NCBI GenBank assembly: GCA_016720565.1
Contig: JADKKJ010000011.1
Span: forward strand, 1,178,001-1,242,000
DNA: 64,000 bases
From: Chitinophagaceae bacterium
GTDB lineage: Bacteria > Bacteroidota > Bacteroidia > Chitinophagales > Chitinophagaceae
Reading direction: 5' to 3'
Numbering within the stretch: position 1 is the first letter of the stretch; every line of letters begins with the position of its first letter. Positions 9,018 to 17,898 of this stretch are shown piece by piece. The position numbers and the translations under genes are program-made. The notes beneath the pieces were generated by a model. The model was given only the letters and a program-made list of their open reading frames with translations. It had not been told where the DNA came from and ran no database searches.

Positions 9018-10673
9018 TTAAGAGATGATGCATTTTCCGTTTTCAAGAATGATCTGCCTGTCGCAATAACCAATGAACTCAGGGTCATTGGTAACTACCA
9101 CGATCGTACAATGGGGTAATTGCTTCAGCAGTTCCATCAGGTCATGACGGTGGGTGCCTTCTACATGGGCCCAGGGATCTTCCAGTAACAATAACCGTGG
9201 TTCTGCGGCCAGGGCCCTTACCAGGAGGATCTTCTGGATCACATTTCTTGGTAATTTTTTTCCGGTAGGATCCAGCCGGGTTTCATAACCTTTAGGTAAG
9301 GTGGCAATGAATTCCTGGAGCCCCGTTTTAGAAGCGTATTCTTTTACCTTTTCCAGGGTTATATACTCACTGCCCAGGGTTATGTTTTCCCAGATGCTGC
9401 CATGAAAAATATCCTGCAGGTTCAGCAGAACGCCCATGTTTTCCCGGAGGGTGGAAAGGTCGTAATTACCTACAGGTATATCGTCTATCAGGTAAGCGCC
9501 TTTAAAGTCAGTATAAGCACCTGCCAGTAAACGAAGCAGGGTTGATTTGCCCGCGCTGTCTTTTCCGGTGATGCATATTTTTTCTCCGGCCATAGCGCGG
9601 AAGCTAACATTATGTAATACTTCTTTATCTTCTTCGTAGCCAAAACTCATTTCATTCATCTCCAGTTTCATCCCGCCCTGTTCTTTCTTCATTTTCAGCT
9701 GGCCATTGTTTTCAACAGGTTTATCGGTAAGGGTATCCAGTTTTTCTACCGCGGTAAGCACGTCATATACACTGCTTAGATTGAGAATTAATTTTTCTAC
9801 GGAACTGATCACCAGGAGGATCACAATTTCGGCAGCGATAAACTGGCCGATATTAAGGGATTGATTGATCAGTAGTATCGTACCTACAATAAGTGTAGCT
9901 GCTGTGATCACCATTTTAAATACCACCAGTACATTGTACTGGAAAAGCAATACAGAAAAATGCCTGTTCCTGGCATCCAGGTAGCCTGTTACATTATCAT
10001 CTGTCTTTCTTAAATGAAGATCATTGTTCTTCACCAGTTTGATGGAACGTATCACTCTTGCCGTTTCCTGCAGCCAGCTGGCCACTGCATATTTATAATT
10101 GCTTTTTTCAATACTGGTTTGCAATCCGCGGTTTCCACTGAATCTAAGGATCAGCCAGATCAGTAATAGCAACACTATGCCGAATAATATGAATGCCGGA
10201 TGATAAAGCGACAGTAGTAAAATACCGAGAAGGATCTGAATGGTGGCTGTTGGAATGTCGAGCAAAATTTTTGACAACCCTTTTTGTAAAATAGGAATAT
10301 CAAAAAAACGGTTCACCAGTTCAGGTAAATAATAGTTATCCGTTTTTTTGAGGTCCAGTCGAGGGATGTGCGCCGCGAAGGCAAATGAATAGCGGACAAA
10401 GATCTTCTGCTGTATCTTTTCGATCACCTTCATTTGCTTGATCTGTAATAGTCCGGCCAGCCCGGTACCTAATACGACCGCAGTGATCAGTATAACAAGG
10501 GAAGCGCGCATGGATGCGCCAATAACAAAATTGATGATGGACTGAACCCCAAGAGGTAGCGTCAGGAGAATTAGTCCATTCAGAATAGCATAAAAATATA
10601 CGGCCGTGATCTCTTTTCGTTCCAGCCTGAGCAGGTTCCAGATCCTGGCCACTGGTGTTGTGGCAAATGACAT
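9018..10673 (-). CDS. ABC transporter, fused membrane and degenerate nucleotide-binding domains
   Basis: A 551-residue half-transporter of the HlyB/peptide-exporter type without an N-terminal C39 peptidase domain. TM helices fill residues 1-310. The C-terminal domain keeps a Walker A-like GKDSAGKST but is abnormal elsewhere: the LSGGQ signature reads LPRNV, Walker B reads LLLLEDPW (Asp and Glu exchanged relative to LDEP), and the switch His is Asn in VVVTNDPEF. ATP hydrolysis may therefore be weak or regulated differently. I have an impression that related Bacteroidota proteins share some of these changes, so this may be a lineage variant and not decay. It is the second gene of the cassette with HlyD and TolC. 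Confidence 0.88.
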   Translation of the reverse strand: MSFATTPVARIWNLLRLERKEITAVYFYAILNGLILLTLPLGVQSIINFVIGASMRASLVILITAVVLGTGLAGLLQIKQMKVIEKIQQKIFVRYSFAFAAHIPRLDLKKTDNYYLPELVNRFFDIPILQKGLSKILLDIPTATIQILLGILLLSLYHPAFILFGIVLLLLIWLILRFSGNRGLQTSIEKSNYKYAVASWLQETARVIRSIKLVKNNDLHLRKTDDNVTGYLDARNRHFSVLLFQYNVLVVFKMVITAATLIVGTILLINQSLNIGQFIAAEIVILLVISSVEKLILNLSSVYDVLTAVEKLDTLTDKPVENNGQLKMKKEQGGMKLEMNEMSFGYEEDKEVLHNVSFRAMAGEKICITGKDSAGKSTLLRLLAGAYTDFKGAYLIDDIPVGNYDLSTLRENMGVLLNLQDIFHGSIWENITLGSEYITLEKVKEYASKTGLQEFIATLPKGYETRLDPTGKKLPRNVIQKILLVRALAAEPRLLLLEDPWAHVEGTHRHDLMELLKQLPHCTIVVVTNDPEFIGYCDRQIILENGKCIIS

Positions 10674-10749
10674 GACAGGTAGTTTATGATGGAAATGTAA
10701 AAGTACTCATCCCGGCAGGGATGGTACGTGGATCGATCAGAATAGTTGA

Positions 10750-11034
10750 TCAGCAAAAATCGGGAGGCAGTCCGGGTATTTCGAGGAAGGGGGAAGAATG
10801 CAGGCGTTCGCTGCAGTGAAAGGCGGTTTGAATATGGCCACCAATTATGGCCAGTTCATAAAGACCATGTTGAATGGAGGTTATTTTTTTGAGCTGTGAC
10901 TCCGACTTATCCGGACTTTTATCTTCGTCCATGATCAGCACAGACGCGGCGCCATTGATCCATCCCTGAACGGCAGGGCCAGCCTGAACCAGCAGGAAGA
11001 TCGAGAATAATATGGCGGAGATAATTTTGTTCAC
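10750..11034 (-). CDS. small secreted protein, tail PPDFC
   Basis: A 94-residue protein with a signal peptide or anchor (IISAILFSIFLLVQAGPAVQG), a charged middle (DEDKSPDKSESQLKK) and a tail with HCSERL, then FLEIPGLPPDFC as the last residues. It is the first gene of the export cassette, 76 bp before the ABC gene. The pattern His, acidic-Arg-Leu, Leu-Glu, Pro-Pro-Asp-x-Cys is shared with the small protein at the far end of the cassette. I do not recognise a named family. An exported peptide precursor or a periplasmic partner are both possible. Confidence 0.6.
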   Translation of the reverse strand: MNKIISAILFSIFLLVQAGPAVQGWINGAASVLIMDEDKSPDKSESQLKKITSIQHGLYELAIIGGHIQTAFHCSERLHSSPFLEIPGLPPDFC

Positions 11035-11111
11035 GGCGCGAAGCTATACCGCATAGTAACAAGGACCAAGCCTTTTGGTTCATGAAATTGTAAAATTTAT
11101 TAATAATTGAT

Positions 11112-11357
11112 TTACAACTCCTTAGAACTGTGAGGAAGCCGGTCATATTCCCCCCGGAAGGCATACCAGCCAAAGATCACCAGTCCTATGGCAATAGGGG
11201 TGAAAATGGCGATGATGATGATCCAGATCACGGGGTTATTGATATCTTTTTTGCCGGCCGTATCAATATTTTTCAGTGCCCCCTGAACAAGTTCAATGAT
11301 CACCAGCGGAGCGATGATGAGAAATAAAAGGCCGAAATATCTTTTTATAGCTGCCAT
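11112..11357 (-). CDS. small two-TM membrane protein following the MFS gene
   Basis: An 81-residue protein with two hydrophobic helices (YFGLLFLIIAPLVIIELV and VIWIIIIAIFTPIAIGLVIFGW), a short polar loop between them and a charged tail. It begins 2 bp after the end of the MFS transporter gene, so it is almost certainly co-expressed. Small membrane proteins of this kind accompany similar MFS transporters in Bacteroidota (DUF6814 may be the family name, from memory). It may be an accessory subunit, but no function can be read from the sequence. Confidence 0.7.
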   Translation of the reverse strand: MAAIKRYFGLLFLIIAPLVIIELVQGALKNIDTAGKKDINNPVIWIIIIAIFTPIAIGLVIFGWYAFRGEYDRLPHSSKEL

Positions 11358-11359
11358 GA

Positions 11360-12886
11360 TCAGTCGGTTATTTTTTTATCGATCCTGTTTTCAAGATAAA
11401 GCGTTCCTATTACCAGGCTTAAAAAAGCCACCCCAATGGGATACCAGAGTCCAACCAGCGGATCGATCGGATAGGTAGTGGTGAGTAATACGCCAATAAA
11501 GGGAACCAGTCCGCCAAATACGCCATTGCCAATATGATAGGGCAATGACATAGACGTATACCTGATCTTGGTAGGGAACATTTCTACCAGGAAGGCGGCA
11601 ATAGGTCCATACACCATAGTAACATAAAGTATCAGTAAGAACACCAGGCCCACAAATTTCCAGTAGGTCTGGGAAGGAAGGATCTTATTTGCATAGCTGA
11701 TCTTAACACGGGGATCCTGGTATTCTCTCACGGAAAGGTCAACGGCCAGGGTATCGGCGCGGCTAACAGTAGCTATCATGCCATTTTCATAAACGATGTT
11801 TTTCTCCCAGCTGTATACCGAATCTTTTCCCTGGTTAAGTAAAGCGCTGTTCGACTTAAGCAGTGTTTCCGTTTTGATGTTCATGGCAGCGCCATTGGTA
11901 TCTTCCAGGAAACTGCTGAATATGGGCCTGTAGGTCAGGATGGCCAGTAACATGCCCAGCATCATGATCCATTTTCTTCCTATCCGGTCGCTAAGCCAAC
12001 CCCAGAAAATAAAAAAGGGGGTGGCAAATGCGATACCCCAGAGCAGTATGGTGCGGCTTTGTTCAAAACTTAAATAGCATTTTGTTTCCAGGAAATTCTG
12101 CGCATAGAACTGGCCTGTATACCAAACCACACCCTGGCCCATTACAGCACCGAACAGGGCCAGTAATACCATTTTAAAATTCGCTTTATGCTTAAAGCTT
12201 TCCGCAATAGGATTCACCGAGGTCTTCCCTGTTCTTTTTAATTCGGTATAAAGAGGCGATTCCTTCATCTTCATCCGTATGTAAACGGAAATACCTACTA
12301 ACAGGATCGAGATCCAGAAGGGAATGCGCCATCCTCCCCATTCTGAATTGAAACGCGCATCGCTCATATTTGTTTTTACCAACAGGATAATGCCCAGGGC
12401 CAGGAATAAACCCAGGGTAGCCGTAGTTTGTATCCAACTGGTATAAAAACCCCGGTTCTTGTGCGAGGAATGTTCGGCCACATAGGTGGCGGCGCCACCA
12501 TATTCACCTCCCAGGGCAAGGCCCTGTATTAATCTTAGTATAAGTACAATGATCGGGGCGGCAATACCGATGGTCTCATGACCAGGCACACAACCTATCA
12601 GAAAAGTGGAGCCACCCATCAGCACCAGGGTTAGCATGAATGTATGTTTCCTTCCAACAAGGTCGCCCAGTCTTCCAAATACCAGGGCACCGAATGGCCT
12701 GACTATAAAACCCGCGGCAAAAATGGCCAGGGTGCTGAGCAGGGCGGCGGTTGGATTTTCTTTTGGAAAAAATTTTGAGGAAAGGGTGGTTGACAACATT
12801 CCGAAGATGTAGAAATCATACCACTCGATCATAGTGCCCACGGAGGAGGCGCCAATGATCGAAGAGATACTGTTGGTTTTGTTCAT
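11360..12886 (-). CDS. MFS transporter, metabolite:H+ symporter type, with periplasmic insert
   Basis: A 508-residue inner-membrane transporter. The N-terminal half shows MHS-family features: MIEWYDFYIFG, GFIVRPFGALVFGRLGDLVGRK and LGGEYGGAATYVAEHS; a second GWLSDRIGRKW motif lies in the C-half. Members of the family carry dicarboxylates, proline/betaine, alpha-ketoglutarate and similar compounds. An unusual hydrophilic insert of about 95 residues (roughly 320-415) separates TM8 and TM9 and should face the periplasm. It is co-transcribed with a small membrane protein. Substrate unknown. Confidence 0.88.
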   Translation of the reverse strand: MNKTNSISSIIGASSVGTMIEWYDFYIFGMLSTTLSSKFFPKENPTAALLSTLAIFAAGFIVRPFGALVFGRLGDLVGRKHTFMLTLVLMGGSTFLIGCVPGHETIGIAAPIIVLILRLIQGLALGGEYGGAATYVAEHSSHKNRGFYTSWIQTTATLGLFLALGIILLVKTNMSDARFNSEWGGWRIPFWISILLVGISVYIRMKMKESPLYTELKRTGKTSVNPIAESFKHKANFKMVLLALFGAVMGQGVVWYTGQFYAQNFLETKCYLSFEQSRTILLWGIAFATPFFIFWGWLSDRIGRKWIMMLGMLLAILTYRPIFSSFLEDTNGAAMNIKTETLLKSNSALLNQGKDSVYSWEKNIVYENGMIATVSRADTLAVDLSVREYQDPRVKISYANKILPSQTYWKFVGLVFLLILYVTMVYGPIAAFLVEMFPTKIRYTSMSLPYHIGNGVFGGLVPFIGVLLTTTYPIDPLVGLWYPIGVAFLSLVIGTLYLENRIDKKITD

Positions 12887-12935
12887 AGGATTAAGATAGG
12901 GAATTCCTTAAAATCTGCCTTGTTTTATAGAATGG

Positions 12936-13997
12936 TCATAAATAAAAAGCAAGGCAGGTTAGGAAGTTGGCAATATGATCAACCGGTTGGGTATTGAAAT
13001 TTGCCATAGCGGACCCAGAATAAAGGAATCGCGCCTCGGTTCGGATGATCAACCATTTGCAGGGCAAATAATCCAGGTTCAGGGCAAAACCTGAAATGGG
13101 CTTAGCACGGGGAGAAGGGGTAGTAAATAATACATGATCTGGATCTGAAAATATTTCTGCTTTCGACCCAAGTTTCCAGCGCTCCGAAAAATGATGCCGG
13201 TAAAGTAAGGCGGTACCCCACCAGAAGCGGCTATGATCAGGGTCGTTTTTTTCTGCGCCAATATCTATTATAAATGTGAATTCATTTTTCCTGTCTTTTT
13301 TCCAGGTGCAGAAAAAATCATGGAAGATCCTGAGTTGCTTTATGGAATCAGCACCTTCAGCGCCGATAAATCCAGCCGAGCTGAATTCCAGTTTCTTTCC
13401 AATGCTTCCCTGTATATGAGTACCCAGGGCCGGCTCCCTGTTATTATCTTTTATATGTTGCCAGCCATTCAAAAACAGTAAGTCGAATGACCAATTATTC
13501 TGCGACGTATAATTCAACTTTAACCCAGTTTCATAATAAGGTGAATTTTCAGCCACTAAACTTCGTCCCAGGTTCCAGTTTGAACTTGAAATAGCAGTTT
13601 CATATCCTATATGAGAGGGAAATATACCTGCCTGTATCGACCATTTTTTGTTTAAATAACAGGTGAGGCTGGCCTCGTAAACATGCCGCAAAAAACCTGG
13701 TTCAGAGCTGAGGTTATAACGGGAATAGTCTCCATTCATCAGCGATATAGCCGCTTTCCATTTTTCAGTTGAATGATCCAGCTGCATTAAAGCAAGGTTT
13801 TGCCTCAATGCCCCATTTACTTTAAAATTGTAAATAAAAGTTGGATTTTCTTTTCCAGCCGGTTGGATGGCATGTTGATAGTAAAGGTCGGCATACCCAT
13901 GAAGGGAAAATCCATTTGGTTTTTTTTCAAGGCTATCCTGGGAAAATAGATTCAGGGCAATTAATAGAAATGGCATCGTCAGCAAGATCCTTTTCAT
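12936..13997 (-). CDS. BBP2-type outer-membrane beta-barrel porin
   Basis: A 353-residue protein with a signal peptide (MKRILLTMPFLLIALNLFSQ) followed by alternating amphipathic strands and an aromatic C-terminus (FLTCLAFYL). HGYADLYYQHAIQPAGKENP near the start and the SIQAGIFPSHIGYE segment are typical of the putative beta-barrel porin-2 group. It probably forms an outer-membrane channel. Its ATG overlaps the kup stop by 4 bp (13994-13997), so it is translationally coupled to the potassium transporter and may provide ion access to the periplasm; that role is inferred. Confidence 0.8.
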   Translation of the reverse strand: MKRILLTMPFLLIALNLFSQDSLEKKPNGFSLHGYADLYYQHAIQPAGKENPTFIYNFKVNGALRQNLALMQLDHSTEKWKAAISLMNGDYSRYNLSSEPGFLRHVYEASLTCYLNKKWSIQAGIFPSHIGYETAISSSNWNLGRSLVAENSPYYETGLKLNYTSQNNWSFDLLFLNGWQHIKDNNREPALGTHIQGSIGKKLEFSSAGFIGAEGADSIKQLRIFHDFFCTWKKDRKNEFTFIIDIGAEKNDPDHSRFWWGTALLYRHHFSERWKLGSKAEIFSDPDHVLFTTPSPRAKPISGFALNLDYLPCKWLIIRTEARFLYSGSAMANFNTQPVDHIANFLTCLAFYL

Positions 13998-15934
13998 ATA
14001 ATACGATTTAGTTCTATAGCTGATATGGGCTGATATACAAGCGGTACTTCTTCTACAATAACATCTGATCTTTCAAGGCCGAACGCCTTTTCATCGCTGA
14101 GGCCCAGACCCTTTAACATAAAATAGGCATTCAATAACATTCCTTCTTTTATAGTGAATTCGTTTTCGATGGAAAGGAATTTTTCAAGAACAACAAATTT
14201 GAAATCAGGTTCGGGATTATATTTTGTTGATCCGTCAGGTCGAATATGCAACTTCAATTCTTTGTTTATGACAAGTTGCTGAACGATCTTTTTAAAATAC
14301 AATTCTGTTTTAGGCTGGATCCGAAAACCAACGTGTATGTTCACTTTGATCACTTTGTCATCCACCAATTCTGAAACGTGATAGTCAAGGGAATAGGGTT
14401 CTTCCGTGCGATGAACATGGAGAAACCAGTAAACGTCTGCCCGCTTAGGTTTTTTAGAAAATATAGAGCGGATGATCTTTTCCTCCACCTGATGGCGGCT
14501 GTTTGCTTTCGTAAGGTATACCAGGTGCGTAGAAAATTTTGGGATCTTGTCATCTTCTGAAAGTTCAACCAGTTTTTCCGTGTACCTGCCCAGGTCCACA
14601 AATTTAACCATTCGATTGCTCACCTTCCTGGCAGTGTACCAGATATACATGGTCATGAATATGAACAACTCGAAAAACAGAAACATCCATCTTTCTTTGA
14701 TCTTTGCCACATTGGCAATAAAGAAAGACCCTTCGATAAGGAAAAAGCAAACCAGCAGGCCCAGTACTAACCACCTGTTCCATTTTAATTTAAATCTTAA
14801 AAAATAGGTGAGCAGGATGGTAGTCATCATCATGGCAATGGTGATAGAAAAACCATAGGCAGCTTCCATATGCGCAGACCGCTTGAAATAAAGTACCATC
14901 AGTACACAACCTACCCATAAAATTATATTCACGCTCGGAATATAGATCTGTCCTTTCAGATTGGAAGGCTGCCTGATGGTGACCCTTGGCCAGAAATTCA
15001 GGTTCACTGCTTCGCTGATCAGCGTATAGGAGCCGCTTATCAGGGCCTGTGAAGCAATGATGGTTGCCGCCGTTGCTATGAAAATTCCGCCAAGAAGAAA
15101 CCAGGAAGGCATGATCTCAAAGAATGGATTTCTGTCGGCAAGGAAAGGTTGTCCCTGATTTAATACCCATGCTGCCTGGCCCATATAGTTTATCACCAGG
15201 CATGTTTTTACAAATGCCCAGGTGATACGAATATTCTTCCTCCCGCAATGACCAAGATCAGAATATAGCGCCTCCGCCCCGGTAGTGCAAAGAAATACGG
15301 CACCTAAAAGCCAGAACCCATGCGGGTAGTTTACCAGCAGATCATAAGCGTATACCGGATTCAATGCACCAAGAATGGAGGGATGTGCGATAACCTGTAT
15401 GGCGCCCAGGATAAGCAACATGGAGAACCACAGCATCATTACAGGGCCAAAACTTATTCCAACTTTCTGAGTTCCGAAACGCTGAAAGAAAAATAGCAGG
15501 GAAATGATCAGAATAACAATAGGTACAGTAGGTATTTGAGGGAATATTGCTTCAAGTCCTTCCACTGCTGAGGCAACTGATATGGGAGGGGTTATGATAC
15601 CATCCGCTAAAAGGGTAGTTGCTCCCAATATGGTTAAAATGGCCAGCCCTTTTCCATATCTTCTGACCAATGCATATAGAGAAAATATGCCGCCCTCCCC
15701 GTCATTGTCTGCTTTTAATGTTAACCATATATATTTTATGGTGGTTTGGAATACCAGAGTCCAGAATATACAGGAGATACCGCCTTCTACCAGCCTGGCG
15801 TTGATCTCTCTTGATCCAACAATGGCTTTTAACACATAAAGCGGACTGGTTCCGATATCACCATAAATTATACCGAGTGCTACCAGCAATGAGGCAATAG
15901 ATATCCTTTTCGAATGAATGCTATTCGATTTCAT
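13994..15934 (-). CDS. kup: Kup/Trk-type potassium uptake permease
   Basis: A 646-residue K+:H+ symporter. The N-terminus SLLVALGIIYGDIGTSPLYVLKAIVG is diagnostic of KUP/HAK. About twelve TM segments follow (residues 1-430), then a cytoplasmic C-terminal domain of about 200 residues. It lies 25 bp downstream of kdpE and overlaps the porin gene downstream, so sensor kinase, regulator, permease and porin look like one operon on the minus strand. Confidence 0.95.
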   Translation of the reverse strand: MKSNSIHSKRISIASLLVALGIIYGDIGTSPLYVLKAIVGSREINARLVEGGISCIFWTLVFQTTIKYIWLTLKADNDGEGGIFSLYALVRRYGKGLAILTILGATTLLADGIITPPISVASAVEGLEAIFPQIPTVPIVILIISLLFFFQRFGTQKVGISFGPVMMLWFSMLLILGAIQVIAHPSILGALNPVYAYDLLVNYPHGFWLLGAVFLCTTGAEALYSDLGHCGRKNIRITWAFVKTCLVINYMGQAAWVLNQGQPFLADRNPFFEIMPSWFLLGGIFIATAATIIASQALISGSYTLISEAVNLNFWPRVTIRQPSNLKGQIYIPSVNIILWVGCVLMVLYFKRSAHMEAAYGFSITIAMMMTTILLTYFLRFKLKWNRWLVLGLLVCFFLIEGSFFIANVAKIKERWMFLFFELFIFMTMYIWYTARKVSNRMVKFVDLGRYTEKLVELSEDDKIPKFSTHLVYLTKANSRHQVEEKIIRSIFSKKPKRADVYWFLHVHRTEEPYSLDYHVSELVDDKVIKVNIHVGFRIQPKTELYFKKIVQQLVINKELKLHIRPDGSTKYNPEPDFKFVVLEKFLSIENEFTIKEGMLLNAYFMLKGLGLSDEKAFGLERSDVIVEEVPLVYQPISAIELNRII

Positions 15935-15959
15935 AATTAACTTTGTATGATCTTTATTA

Positions 15960-16649
15960 CTATTCGGAGTGAAAGCGATAACCTATCCCTGATTCAGTCA
16001 ATATGTAAATGGGATGGTCAGGATCTTTTTCTATTTTTTTTCTTAATTGTGCAATGAATACTCTTAAATATTGTGTTTGATTGAGGTAACCTGGTCCCCA
16101 TATTTCCCGCAGCAGGTAATGATGGGTAAGCACTTTACCTGCTTGTGTCATCAAAAGGCTGATCAGTTTATATTCGGTTACTGTCAATTTTATTATTTCA
16201 TTTTTGCGGCTAAGGGTATGAGCCGATATATCAAGTTCTAATTCTCCGAATTTCCGTATGGCCCCTTCTGTACTTTCGTCCTGTTTGCTTCTTAACGCCA
16301 ATCTTACCCTGGCCATTAATTCCCCGGTACGAAATGGTTTTATCACATAATCATTCGCGCCATTATCAAGAGCCCGGACAATATCGTCTTCATTCTTTTG
16401 AACCGAGAGTATTACTATGGGACCAGTATACCATTCCCTTAATTGCAGCAGTACATTATGACCGGATTGATCCGGCAATCCAAGGTCCAAAATGATCATT
16501 GCTGGCTGTAACTGAGCTGCCAGTGCCAATCCCTGTTTTCCCGTACCTGCTTCCTGTGTATCATATTGGTTGCTTTGAAAACTGATCTCAAGCAGCCGGC
16601 GAATGGAAACTTCGTCATCAATGATCAATATGAGCGGATGTTCATTCAT
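15960..16649 (-). CDS. kdpE: KdpE-like response regulator
   Basis: A 229-residue OmpR/PhoB-family regulator. The receiver domain has the acidic pair IIDDE (11-12), phospho-acceptor Asp55 in ILDLGLPD and the conserved Lys in VIKPF. The winged-helix domain (about 130-229) includes TVTEYKLISLLMTQAGKVLTHHYLLREIWG, typical of KdpE. It overlaps the histidine kinase stop by 8 bp. The usual target operon kdpFABC is absent here; the adjacent target is kup. Confidence 0.9.
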   Translation of the reverse strand: MNEHPLILIIDDEVSIRRLLEISFQSNQYDTQEAGTGKQGLALAAQLQPAMIILDLGLPDQSGHNVLLQLREWYTGPIVILSVQKNEDDIVRALDNGANDYVIKPFRTGELMARVRLALRSKQDESTEGAIRKFGELELDISAHTLSRKNEIIKLTVTEYKLISLLMTQAGKVLTHHYLLREIWGPGYLNQTQYLRVFIAQLRKKIEKDPDHPIYILTESGIGYRFHSE

Positions 16650-17763
16650 TTTTTAATTTATTCAGGTAGCTTACTTCTGCAGGGATAAGTATGGTAAACC
16701 TGCATCCATGTGGTATGTTCTCTAACTGGATGCTTCCGCCATTTGCCTCTATGAATCCTTTAGCAATGGAAAGACCCAGGCCTGTACCGCCAGCATGAAT
16801 GTTTTTTAGCCGGTAAAACTTATCAAAGACTTTTTCAAGTTCTTCACCCGGGAAACCAGGGCCATTGTCTTCTACCTCCACCTTTAATAAATTATTCTCC
16901 TTTATTACATCTGAAGATTGCAACGAAACATATTTTTCATTCATATTCCACGCCTCAATCTTGATCATGGTATTATCAGGAGTATAAAGACAGGCATTGT
17001 AAAGCAGATTATAAAGAGCCTGTTCAACCAGGAAATGGTCGAGTTTAAAAAATGGAAGGTCCTTGTCAAGTTTGATTAGTAACTGACGTCCCTGGAAAAA
17101 TGGCTGCAACTTTCCTGTAATTGAATAGATCAGTTCCCCGATGTCACACCAGTCTTTTTTCGGCCGGATATTTCCCGATTCCAGTCTTGACATATTCAGC
17201 AGGTTCTCGGTCTGATGGTTTAATCGAATAGCCGCCTGCGTAATTTGGCTGACCAATTCTTTACGTTGTTTTTCATTTAAAGTTGACCCTGTTTCGGATA
17301 GCATATCTGCTGAGCCCAGGATGGTCGCTATGGGTGTTTTCAATTCATGCGAGAGGCTGGAAAAAATTGTATTATAAAGCAATAATATCTGGGCTTTTTC
17401 TTCCTTTACTCTTAATTGCTTTTCTGTTTTCCTGATACGGTAAGTAAAGATCGCATTGATAAAAGAGATAAGAAAATAGGTACTGAATAAAATGCCATCC
17501 TGTATACTACCTATCCGAAAACTGAACCTGGGTTCTATAAAAAGCAGGTTCCATAATAATGCGCTTATAGTGGCGGCTATCAATACCGGAATGATATCTG
17601 CTATTACCGCCAGTATTGAAAGGGTAAGTAAATAAATAAAAGCGACAACCCGGTAATCGATAAATTGACTAAAAACAAAACATGTTCCGGTTACCAGGGC
17701 GATCAGGCCAATACTCCAGGCTGTCTGAACCTTAGGACTGCTATATTGTAGCGGTATTGCCAT
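16642..17763 (-). CDS. short KdpD-like sensor histidine kinase (DUF4118 + HK)
   Basis: A 373-residue membrane kinase. It starts directly with the KdpD transmembrane module (DUF4118, four TM helices within residues 15-110), then HisKA with the phospho-acceptor His139 in SHELKTP, and an HATPase domain with NLLYNACLY, VEDNGPGFPGEE and GGTGLGLSIAKGF. The N-terminal KdpD/USP sensor region (about 350 residues in E. coli KdpD) is missing. It is the first gene of the potassium operon. A TAnnTTTG promoter box (17768-17775) sits 4 nt before its ATG. Confidence 0.9.
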   Translation of the reverse strand: MAIPLQYSSPKVQTAWSIGLIALVTGTCFVFSQFIDYRVVAFIYLLTLSILAVIADIIPVLIAATISALLWNLLFIEPRFSFRIGSIQDGILFSTYFLISFINAIFTYRIRKTEKQLRVKEEKAQILLLYNTIFSSLSHELKTPIATILGSADMLSETGSTLNEKQRKELVSQITQAAIRLNHQTENLLNMSRLESGNIRPKKDWCDIGELIYSITGKLQPFFQGRQLLIKLDKDLPFFKLDHFLVEQALYNLLYNACLYTPDNTMIKIEAWNMNEKYVSLQSSDVIKENNLLKVEVEDNGPGFPGEELEKVFDKFYRLKNIHAGGTGLGLSIAKGFIEANGGSIQLENIPHGCRFTILIPAEVSYLNKLKNE

Positions 17764-17767
17764 GAAA

Positions 17768-17775
17768 CAAAATTA
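17768..17775 (-). promoter_or_regulatory. candidate -7 box, 4 nt before the kdpD-like ATG
   Basis: TAATTTTG on the minus strand, exact consensus match, 4 nt before the ATG at 17763. Confidence 0.5.
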
Positions 17776-17898
17776 GACCATAAAGTATAAGCGTTTCATA
17801 AGGTTTTAACGTCCGGGTATAAGGATTTTATAAAGAGACCTCCATGCATTTAGTTTAATAAATCCTCCTGTTTCGTACATTTAGCCAAAAGAACGAGA

